Origin: Tannerella sp.
Lineage (GTDB): Bacteria; Bacteroidota; Bacteroidia; Bacteroidales; Tannerellaceae
NCBI GenBank assembly: GCA_031271245.1
Contig: JAISWC010000044.1
Coordinates: forward strand, 1 to 5,033
Direction of reading: 5' to 3'
Length of the DNA: 5,033 nucleotides
Shown: in pieces, positions 1-5,033 of the stretch
How the letters are laid out: every line of letters starts with the position of its first letter
Position numbering within the stretch: the stretch's first letter is position 1
Notes under the pieces: generated by a model
Databases searched by the model: none
The model's input: the letters and a program-made list of their open reading frames with translations, nothing else
Told to the model about the DNA's origin: nothing
Program-made: the position numbers and the translations under genes

Positions 1-1316
1 CGCCGGTACCGGTTCCGCATCTGTTCCGCGCAGGGCTGGTCGGCGCGCCACAGGGCGATCTGTTCGGCCTCAAGAAAACAGCGGGCAAGATGCCATAAAA
101 AACCGCCGCGGGAAATATCCTCCGGCACCTTATTCCCCGGGCGTCCGTCGGTAAGCGTATCGTAGTAAAGTTCCCCCGGCTTGCCCCGGTGCAGGTTGTT
201 GGGAGCCGTATCGGTCCAGAACTCGCCGGGCTTTTCAAAGTCCACAAGGCTCCACAAAAAGTCGAGGACCTTTTGTAAGGGCTGATAGATCTCCTCCAAA
301 ATGCCCGTATCCCCGGTAAAAAGGATGTATTCCAGGAGACTGCCCACAAAATCGCAGTCATAGTTAAGGAGTATCCAGGCGGCGACACCTTTGTGGGGCA
401 CTCCGGGCATATACTCAATGCTTTCCGGGTGCTGGTGCCCCCCGCCGCGGGAAGCGCAGGAAGGGATGGCGCCGTTTTCAGCCTGGCTTTTCACCATCAT
501 AAGAAAACTCTTCCGGGACAGAACGGCGTCGCCAAAGGCGTGCCAGCCCGTGAGAAACTCCAGCCTGAAATCCCCAAGCCATAAAAGGCCGTCCCGCTTT
601 ACGCCGTCTTCGTAAAAGTTCTGCATACAAAGCCCCACGGTCCGGGCGCACATGTCCCATATCTCATTCAGCCGTGAATCACTGCAGGAAAAGTGTCCGA
701 TATGCCGGAGCTGCGCGTTTTCCCGGGTAACGTCCAGGCCGGTTACCGTGGCGTCGCCGCCGAAAACCCGGATGCACAGATACCGGAAGCCCCGGCGGCC
801 TATGCTGCGCAGATCAAAGGACCCCGGTTTCAGCTCAAAATAATCCCTGGGTATGCGATACCAGTTTGGGCCTATATCCTTTTGCCGTTCCGCTTCCTCC
901 ACGGATTCGCCGTAAAAGAGTTTAATTTCGCCGCCCTGAACCGCTTCACCCCGGACGCGGATCCGGGCGACCAGTTCCTCGCCAAAATCCAAAAGGATCG
1001 CCCCTTCCCCCTGGCTTCCCAAGAACAGGGCTGAAGGGTTGTCGTCGAGCAGCGTTGCTCCCCCGACAACCAGATGGCTTTTGAGCACCGTCCCGGGCAG
1101 TTTCCGCTGATAGACCAGGCCGCCGGAGGCTGCCGCACCCGGCTTGAGCGTTTCGCCCCTGTCGCTGTGCCCGGCGGCGCTGCGTTCCGGAGCGCCTTCC
1201 ACGGCAACGGTGCGACCGGTCAGGGCGGCGGCCTGCAAACCCTCAACATTATTCAGCGCATACGCGGCGCCTGCACCTGCGATTACGCTATTTCTCAAAA
1301 AACCACGACGTTTCAT
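1..1316 (-). CDS. Alpha-L-rhamnosidase-like (GH78-type) glycoside hydrolase, Tat-exported, 3'-truncated by window edge
   Basis: An open frame of 438 complete codons runs from ATG at 1316 off the left edge without a stop, so only the N-terminal part is visible. Residues 1-34 look like a twin-arginine signal: KRRGFLRNS, then the small-residue stretch VIAGAGAAYAL, which predicts export. Residues about 65-200 are beta-rich (for example GAILLDFGEELVARIRVRG), as in the sandwich domain before GH78 catalytic domains. The (alpha/alpha)6 catalytic domain appears to begin near residue 205. Its hallmark segment is EDGVKRDGLLWLGD at 236-249, matching the GH78 pattern D-x-P-x-R-[ED]-x5-W-x-G-D. The predicted acidic residues are D237, D242 and D249; D242 sits where characterised rhamnosidases have Glu. 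The likely role is removal of terminal alpha-L-rhamnose or a related sugar from glycans outside the cytoplasm. Substrate is not provable, and the C-terminal part with the predicted base is missing. The start is supported by the Tat motif and by a promoter 49 bp upstream; there is no clear Shine-Dalgarno sequence. Confidence 0.82.
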   Translation of the reverse strand, partial: MKRRGFLRNSVIAGAGAAYALNNVEGLQAAALTGRTVAVEGAPERSAAGHSDRGETLKPGAAASGGLVYQRKLPGTVLKSHLVVGGATLLDDNPSALFLGSQGEGAILLDFGEELVARIRVRGEAVQGGEIKLFYGESVEEAERQKDIGPNWYRIPRDYFELKPGSFDLRSIGRRGFRYLCIRVFGGDATVTGLDVTRENAQLRHIGHFSCSDSRLNEIWDMCARTVGLCMQNFYEDGVKRDGLLWLGDFRLEFLTGWHAFGDAVLSRKSFLMMVKSQAENGAIPSCASRGGGHQHPESIEYMPGVPHKGVAAWILLNYDCDFVGSLLEYILFTGDTGILEEIYQPLQKVLDFLWSLVDFEKPGEFWTDTAPNNLHRGKPGELYYDTLTDGRPGNKVPEDISRGGFLWHLARCFLEAEQIALWRADQPCAEQMRNRYR

Positions 1317-1364
1317 CTTACTTTTATTAATCAATTAATTAAAGACCTTGCTATTTTCACCCCA

Positions 1365-1396
1365 CAAATCTACGAATCATTTGCAAAACATCCAAT
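1365..1396 (-). promoter_or_regulatory. Bacteroidota-type promoter for the GH78-like gene
   Basis: Read on the minus strand, TAGATTTG (1372-1365) matches the Bacteroidota -7 consensus TAnnTTTG exactly. A -33-like ATTG (1396-1393) lies 20 bp upstream, within the usual spacing. The expected transcription start is about 1355-1360, giving an AT-rich leader of roughly 40 nt containing TTAATTAA, with no obvious Shine-Dalgarno sequence. The assignment rests on consensus match and position only. Confidence 0.65.
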
Positions 1397-1454
1397 TTAA
1401 TTTATCCTATCACGAAAAAAAACGGCGCCAAAGCAAAATCCGGGGTGTTGGAGG

Positions 1455-1549
1455 GTGCAATTCAACTTGTCGCAACGACTCTTCAAACCCTGAGAGGGAG
1501 AGGATAACCTTCCTGTTTCGCGACAGTTTGAAAGGCACTATAATTGCAC
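1455..1549. repeat. Nested imperfect inverted repeat upstream of the M23 gene
   Basis: GTGCAATT at 1455-1462 is the exact reverse complement of AATTGCAC at 1542-1549. Inside it, TTCAAAC at 1482-1488 is the reverse complement of GTTTGAA at 1526-1532. The left arm also contains a small hairpin, GTCG-CAA-CGAC, at about 1469-1479. The two spacers between outer and inner arms differ in length (19 and 9 nt), so the structure would carry bulges. The right outer arm ends 3 bp before the -33 box of the M23 promoter. It could be an operator pair, an RNA structure from an upstream transcript, or chance. Confidence 0.3.
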
Positions 1550-1552
1550 ACA

Positions 1553-1584
1553 TTTGGAAATCGCAGAATTTCCATGTAATTTTG
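1553..1584 (+). promoter_or_regulatory. Bacteroidota-type promoter for the M23 peptidase gene
   Basis: TTTG at 1553-1556 and TAATTTTG at 1577-1584 match the -33 TTTG and -7 TAnnTTTG consensus perfectly, with a 20 bp spacer. Transcription should begin near 1588-1592, only about 20 nt before the ATG at 1609. This makes the upstream in-frame ATG at 1348 implausible as the start, because it lies far upstream of the promoter. Confidence 0.75.
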
Positions 1585-1595
1585 GCCGATGAATC

Positions 1596-1599
1596 AGGA
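1596..1599 (+). promoter_or_regulatory. Ribosome binding site that supports the M23 start at 1609
   Basis: AGGA lies 9 nt before ATG 1609. An in-frame GTG at 1603 is only 3 nt away from it, which is too close. Together with the promoter and the signal peptide, this favours ATG 1609 as the true start. Confidence 0.5.
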
Positions 1600-1608
1600 A
1601 GCGTGAAC

Positions 1609-3297
1609 ATGTATCATAAAATCGTATGGCCGGCTCTTCTTGCGGGATGGAGTCTTTTTTTTGCGGAAGCCCAGTCGCTTCGCAATCCGCTTGACTTTCC
1701 GGCCTCTCTGAGCGGAAACTTCGGCGAATTGCGAGCCAATCATTTTCATTCGGGCATAGACTTCAAGACGCAGGGCGTGGAGGGAAAAAGCGTACATGCC
1801 GTACGGGAGGGATACGTCTGCCGGATTGCGGTAAGTCCCTGGGGATACGGAAACGTCATCTACCTGGCGCACCCGAAAGACAGCCTGATGACGGTATATG
1901 CCCATCTGCAGCGGTTTTCAGGAACGGTGGCCGCCTGGGTGAGGGAACAACAGTATGAAGCCGAGCGTTTCGCGATTGATCTGACACCCGCACCGGAACA
2001 GTTTCCCGTCAACCGGGGAGATGTCATTGGTTTCAGTGGAAATTCCGGCAGTTCGGGCGGCCCCCACCTGCATTTTGAGGTGCGCGACCTGTCTGCGGAA
2101 GAACCGCTCGACCCGTTGCCTTTTTACAAAAAACGGATAAAGGATTCGCGTCCGCCCGGGGTACGGGCGGTGATGGCGCATCCGGTGGAAAGCCGGGGCG
2201 TGGTGAATGGCTCCTCCCGGAAGCAGCAGTGGACGCCCGCCGTCCGGTCCGACGGCACGGCGGTATTGAACGAACGGATAGAGGCCTGGGGCAAAATCGG
2301 GTTCAGCATTCAGGCGAACGACTACATGGATGGCACGACCAATATATACGGCGTCAAGCAATTGAATCTGTTCGTCGACGGCGAGGAACTATTCTCCAGC
2401 GTCATCGACCGGTTTTCCTTCGACGAAACGCGCTACCTGAATGCGTGGATAGACTATGAAACATGGCGCGAACAGCGGGTCTTTTTCCTGAAAACGTTCG
2501 TAGAGCCGGGGAATCGCCTGCGTTTCATTACCTGCAGAAACGGAGGCTTCCTGACCATTGACGAGCCACGGGTGTATCACCTGGTTTTTCTTTTGACGGA
2601 TGCCTTCGGAAACAGCGCGACGTTTGCGATGGACGTCGTCGGGAAAGAGCAGGAAATCCCCCTTCCCGACAAATTGGGGACGACGCCGTTTTTCCGGCAG
2701 GAAGACAATCGTTTCGGAGCAAAGGGCATCCGCCTGCTGATTCCTAAAAAAAGCCTGTATTCGCATCTGGACTTCAGTTATGCCGCCCGGGAAGACACGG
2801 TGTATTTTTCCGGCGTACATCGGCTCCACGACCGGCCGGTACCGCTGCACCGTCCGGCGCGCCTGTCGCTGTTTCTGCTGCGCGACGGGTTGGCGGAGAC
2901 ACGTCAGTACGGCATTGTTTCGTTACGCAACGGGCGTTCGTCGTGGGTAGGCGGCGTCTACCGGGACGGCTGGCTGGAAGCGGATATCCGGGAACTGGGG
3001 CTGGATTACGCGATAGCGACGGATACAGTCGCTCCGAAAATCACACCGGTTCGTTCCGCACAGTGGGTTCGCGACAGGGTCATCACCTTCCGCCTGACGG
3101 ACAGTCTGAGCGGCATCGAATCATATCGCGGGACGATTGACGGGCGTTATGTCCTGTTTGAAATGGATGGTAAGAAGGCCCTGGTCAGGTACACATTCGA
3201 TCCCCGTCGCCTGTCGCGCGGGAAACACGTTTTGTGCCTGACCGTAAAAGATGCCTGCGGCAACACCGCCCGCTATGAAAAGACATTTACCTGGTAA
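1609..3297 (+). CDS. Exported M23 (LytM-type) metallopeptidase with long Ig-like C-terminal region
   Basis: This 562-residue protein is complete. Residues 1-22 form a Sec signal peptide (MYHKIVWPALLAGWSLFFAEAQ) with an A-E-A site before Q22. The peptidase domain spans about 38-170. It has HFHSGIDF with zinc ligands H47 and D51, VYAHL with H99, and GPHLHFE with catalytic H153 and zinc ligand H155, so all LytM signature residues are present. An insertion of about 30 residues (104-135) separates YAHL from the RGDVIGFSGNSG turn. Such enzymes cleave peptide crosslinks in peptidoglycan, or are catalytically dead regulators of amidases; the intact residues favour activity in the periplasm. Residues about 225-345 and 485-562 look like two Ig-like beta domains, ending in TDAFGNSATF and KDACGNTARY; residues 346-484 are unassigned. 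The frame is open upstream to 1348, but that part contains the promoter, so ATG 1609 is chosen. The gene has its own promoter and converges with the reductase gene, so it is probably monocistronic. Confidence 0.9.
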   Translation: MYHKIVWPALLAGWSLFFAEAQSLRNPLDFPASLSGNFGELRANHFHSGIDFKTQGVEGKSVHAVREGYVCRIAVSPWGYGNVIYLAHPKDSLMTVYAHLQRFSGTVAAWVREQQYEAERFAIDLTPAPEQFPVNRGDVIGFSGNSGSSGGPHLHFEVRDLSAEEPLDPLPFYKKRIKDSRPPGVRAVMAHPVESRGVVNGSSRKQQWTPAVRSDGTAVLNERIEAWGKIGFSIQANDYMDGTTNIYGVKQLNLFVDGEELFSSVIDRFSFDETRYLNAWIDYETWREQRVFFLKTFVEPGNRLRFITCRNGGFLTIDEPRVYHLVFLLTDAFGNSATFAMDVVGKEQEIPLPDKLGTTPFFRQEDNRFGAKGIRLLIPKKSLYSHLDFSYAAREDTVYFSGVHRLHDRPVPLHRPARLSLFLLRDGLAETRQYGIVSLRNGRSSWVGGVYRDGWLEADIRELGLDYAIATDTVAPKITPVRSAQWVRDRVITFRLTDSLSGIESYRGTIDGRYVLFEMDGKKALVRYTFDPRRLSRGKHVLCLTVKDACGNTARYEKTFTW

Positions 3298-3336
3298 CCA
3301 ACCCAAAAGCGTCTTGAATGATTGATGTGAAATGCC

Positions 3337-3368
3337 TTCGGAGAAATTCCGGATTTTATTGATTTTTG
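3337..3368 (+). terminator. Weak hairpin plus T-rich tract between the convergent genes
   Basis: TTCGGA (3337-3342) and TCCGGA (3348-3353) form a 6 bp stem, with one G-T wobble, around a 5 nt loop. TTTTATTGATTTTTG follows on the plus strand. It lies 39 bp after the M23 stop and could end that transcript. The stem is short, and the T tract overlaps the last codons of the reductase gene. On the minus strand the hairpin follows the reductase stop but has no T run. Confidence 0.3.
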
Positions 3369-4258
3369 ACGGCTTTCATCACCCGGTCGGCCGCATCATC
3401 CATCTGGCTTTCCGATTCCAGTCCCAGCGTCATGCAATGTACGTTCGCTTCGCAAACGACATACCGGATCGACTGCTCGCGTTCGGCGTCGGAGACATGC
3501 GTTCCTTCGCCGAACACCTTCATGGCAATGATCCCCTTGCCGTTCTGTTTCGCCGTTTTCAGCACAGCGTTCACTTCGTCCGGCGATCCGTCCATTTTGG
3601 AACCGAAGGGATTGATGCGTACCATAATCACGTCGACCCAGGGATGGGTGGCTGCCTCCTTCAAGGCGTCGATGTGATGGCTCGAAATGCCTACCGCTTT
3701 CACGATCCCGTCCTGCTTGGCTTTTGCAAGGGCGTCCATGCAGTAGGTGCGCGTCTGTGGCCAGCTCCCGTCCATCAGGCAGTGCATCAGCAGAATATCA
3801 AAATAGTCGGTATTGGCTTCCTTCCGGAAGCGGTCCAGTTCCTGATCGACAGGCACTATATTGTCCGAGCCGTTTTCGTACGTCCATATCTTGGACAGCA
3901 GTGTGAGATTTTTGCGCGGCAGGCTTTTGATGGCCTCGCCCACAAAAGGCATCGAACCGTAACCGTCGGCCATGTCATAGAAACGAATCCCCTTTTCATA
4001 GGCATGATGTGCCAGCTTCACAAAGTTATCCATCCCCAGGCGGGTCTGGTTGGAACTTTTATTTCCCCCAACCGACCCTGTTCCCATCGCAATGCGGGAA
4101 ACCGTCAAGCCGGAATTGCCCAGTTTGACCCTGTCAACAAGTGTCCTGTCGGCCGATAATGCACATCCGGCCTGCATGACTCCCGCTCCAGCAACCGAAA
4201 GTCCAACCAGTCCGGATACGCCTGTCCGGATAAATTCACGTCTGTTCATTTGTTCCAT
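3356..4258 (-). CDS. Tat-exported aldo/keto reductase family oxidoreductase
   Basis: This 300-residue protein is complete. The N-terminus, MEQMNRREFIRTG followed by a hydrophobic segment to about residue 30, is a twin-arginine signal, so the enzyme should be exported folded, probably with its nicotinamide cofactor. The rest is a TIM-barrel aldo/keto reductase starting at VKLGNSGLTVSRIAMGTG. The catalytic tetrad can be assigned: Asp and Tyr in RFYDMADGYGS, Lys in LTLLSKIW and His in DILLMHCLM. The segments KAVGISSHH and IIAMKVFGEG fit barrel strands. The family reduces sugar aldehydes and ketones with NAD(P)H, or works in reverse as a dehydrogenase. The substrate here is unknown; an exported sugar-oxidising or sugar-reducing role is an inference. 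A cysteine in MQAGCALSA just after the hydrophobic segment is lipobox-like but lacks the usual Leu at -3. ATG 4258 gives MEQMNRREF; ATG 4249 would give MNRREF and is equally possible. No strong Shine-Dalgarno sequence is seen. Confidence 0.88.
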   Translation of the reverse strand: MEQMNRREFIRTGVSGLVGLSVAGAGVMQAGCALSADRTLVDRVKLGNSGLTVSRIAMGTGSVGGNKSSNQTRLGMDNFVKLAHHAYEKGIRFYDMADGYGSMPFVGEAIKSLPRKNLTLLSKIWTYENGSDNIVPVDQELDRFRKEANTDYFDILLMHCLMDGSWPQTRTYCMDALAKAKQDGIVKAVGISSHHIDALKEAATHPWVDVIMVRINPFGSKMDGSPDEVNAVLKTAKQNGKGIIAMKVFGEGTHVSDAEREQSIRYVVCEANVHCMTLGLESESQMDDAADRVMKAVKNQ

Positions 4259-4310
4259 TGTATATCTGTTTAAATTGATGATTCTGTCTGCTTGTTTATG
4301 TTTCGGGCGG

Positions 4311-4344
4311 CAAGATAGTTATTTTCCGCGAATAAATCGACAAA
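4311..4344 (-). promoter_or_regulatory. Candidate promoter for the aldo/keto reductase gene
   Basis: On the minus strand, TATCTTG (4317-4311) resembles TAnnTTTG with one T missing. TTTG (4344-4341) lies 23 bp upstream, at the long end of usual spacing. The leader to ATG 4258 would be about 45 nt. The match is imperfect, so this is a candidate only. Confidence 0.35.
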
Positions 4345-4382
4345 AAATATGCCATTCATCTTATCCGCCAAGCAGAAAATCG

Positions 4383-4390
4383 TATCTTTG
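4383..4390 (+). promoter_or_regulatory. Bacteroidota -7 promoter element for the ROK kinase gene
   Basis: TATCTTTG matches TAnnTTTG exactly and lies 56 bp before ATG 4447. No TTTG is present at the expected -33 position; the nearest is CTTA at 4360-4363, 19 bp upstream. The promoter may therefore be weak or activator-dependent. Transcription would start near 4395-4398. Confidence 0.55.
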
Positions 4391-4395
4391 TCGCC

Positions 4396-4412
4396 TGATT
4401 TTTATCAAATCA
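4396..4412. repeat. Short perfect inverted repeat at the predicted ROK transcription start
   Basis: TGATTT (4396-4401) and AAATCA (4407-4412) are perfect reverse complements around a 5 bp spacer. The position, right after the -7 element, would suit a repressor operator or a 5' hairpin in the leader. AT-rich sequence makes chance occurrence plausible. Confidence 0.3.
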
Positions 4413-4446
4413 AAACAGTGTAATATTTTGGGGCTTGTAATTAGGT

Positions 4447-5033
4447 ATGGAAAGAAACGTTTTAGGAATTGACATTGGCGGGACGAAAATCGCTGTCATC
4501 TATGCGAAGGAAAAAGACGGGATTGAACTTGTCGACAAAGTGACGTTCCCGACGGCGCAGGTGGATGATACGATTGACGGTATTTTTTCCCGTCTTCGGG
4601 AACTTATGTATCGACACAGTCTGAATGAGGAAAATACCCATGCAATAGGGATCAGTTGTGGCGGTCCGTTAAGCAGTGAACGGGGCAGGGTGATGTCGCC
4701 GCCCAATTTGCCGGGATGGGACGATATCCCCATTGTAGACCTGGTGAAGGAACGCTTTCACATCCCTTGCGCCCTTCAGAACGACGCAAATGCGTGTGCC
4801 CTGGCAGAATGGAAATTCGGCGCCGGCAGGGGAACGAAGAACATGGTCTTCCTGACGTTTGGCACGGGAATGGGCGCCGGACTGATTCTCAACGGGCAAC
4901 TGTATAGCGGTGCCAATGACAACGCCGGAGAAGTGGGACACGTCCGTCTTGCACCCTTCGGCCCGGTCGGCTACGGTAAAGCCGGTTCGTTCGAAGGCTT
5001 TGCCAGTGGCGGCGGCATCGCCCAGCTGGCCAG
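4447..5033 (+). CDS. ROK family sugar kinase, 3'-truncated by window edge
   Basis: The first 195 residues are visible; the frame is open to the right edge. An in-frame TAA at 4438 precedes the start by three codons, so ATG 4447 is the first possible start there. The protein begins directly with the phosphate-binding motif LGIDIGGTK (6-14) and has no N-terminal helix-turn-helix, so it is a kinase type rather than a NagC/XylR-type repressor. Other ROK landmarks are CGGPL (71-75), QNDANACALAEW with catalytic D113, TFGTGMGAG (137-145) and GEVGH with E162 and H165. The family phosphorylates glucose, N-acetylglucosamine, N-acetylmannosamine, fructose and similar sugars with ATP in the cytoplasm. 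The exact sugar cannot be named. The usual zinc motif CxCGxxGC is missing: the three cysteine positions are V174, Y176 and S181 in GPVGYGKAGSFEGFASG. ROK proteins normally have about 300 residues, so roughly 100 lie outside the window. The gene diverges from the reductase gene. Confidence 0.88.
   Translation, partial: MERNVLGIDIGGTKIAVIYAKEKDGIELVDKVTFPTAQVDDTIDGIFSRLRELMYRHSLNEENTHAIGISCGGPLSSERGRVMSPPNLPGWDDIPIVDLVKERFHIPCALQNDANACALAEWKFGAGRGTKNMVFLTFGTGMGAGLILNGQLYSGANDNAGEVGHVRLAPFGPVGYGKAGSFEGFASGGGIAQLA

Noticed and set aside
315..325. A possible frameshift in the GH78-like gene at a run of five A/T bases
   Set aside because: Careful recounting of the run restores one continuous frame from 1316 to the left edge, with sensible protein on both sides.
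1326..1342. AT-rich palindromic stretch with TTAATTAA in the GH78 leader as an operator
   Set aside because: Low-complexity AT sequence yields such palindromes readily; nothing else supports a binding site.
391..1400. Several open frames of 60-113 codons within and beside the GH78-like gene
   Set aside because: They overlap a continuous 438-codon minus-strand frame with clear family motifs; their translations show no domain.
1539..1546. TATAATTG as a second promoter for the M23 gene
   Set aside because: It differs from TAnnTTTG and has no -33 box at a suitable distance; the 1553-1584 promoter is a better match.
1348..1608. An 87-codon N-terminal extension of the M23 frame
   Set aside because: It contains the promoter of the same gene, shows no domain signature, and would bury the signal peptide that begins at ATG 1609.
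3332..4159. A 275-codon open frame on the plus strand opposite the aldo/keto reductase
   Set aside because: The minus-strand frame has a full catalytic tetrad and Tat signal. The plus frame is His/Phe-rich, has no recognisable motif, and is explained by codon bias of the opposite gene.
4050..4472. A 140-codon plus-strand frame crossing the reductase start, the intergenic promoters and the ROK start
   Set aside because: It overlaps two well-supported genes and both promoter candidates, and its translation looks non-protein-like.

Overview
The window looks like a piece of a Bacteroidota chromosome, probably Bacteroidales. The best evidence is promoter style. Near-perfect copies of the phylum's -7 element TAnnTTTG, with a TTG or TTTG -33 box about 20 bp upstream, precede both genes that diverge at 1317-1608, and another -7 match precedes the gene at 4447. 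Translation starts mostly lack a Shine-Dalgarno sequence, as is usual in this phylum. The protein families fit: a Tat-exported GH78-like glycosidase, a Tat-exported aldo/keto reductase, an M23 peptidase with a long beta-rich C-terminus, and a ROK sugar kinase.

Layout. Positions 1-1316 (minus) hold the N-terminal 438 residues of an alpha-L-rhamnosidase-like protein that runs off the left edge. A 292 bp AT-rich divergent intergenic region (1317-1608) carries one promoter for each flanking gene and a nested inverted repeat. Positions 1609-3297 (plus) encode a complete 562-residue M23/LytM peptidase. It converges on a complete 300-residue aldo/keto reductase at 3356-4258 (minus), with a 58 bp gap holding a weak hairpin. 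A second divergent region (4259-4446) carries a good promoter for the ROK gene, a short palindrome and a weaker promoter candidate for the reductase. Positions 4447-5033 (plus) hold the first 195 residues of the ROK kinase, which runs off the right edge.

How they may work together. The GH78-like enzyme, the exported reductase and the ROK kinase could contribute to glycan breakdown and sugar processing. The M23 peptidase acts on the cell wall and is probably an independent housekeeping gene. No two neighbouring genes share a strand, so there is no operon in the window and any link is only by proximity. I found no tRNA, rRNA, CRISPR, insertion sequence or phage gene, and no convincing new multi-gene system. 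The most interesting points are at residue level: an Asp in place of the usual GH78 Glu acid, loss of all three zinc cysteines in the ROK protein, and an exported aldo/keto reductase with an intact catalytic tetrad.
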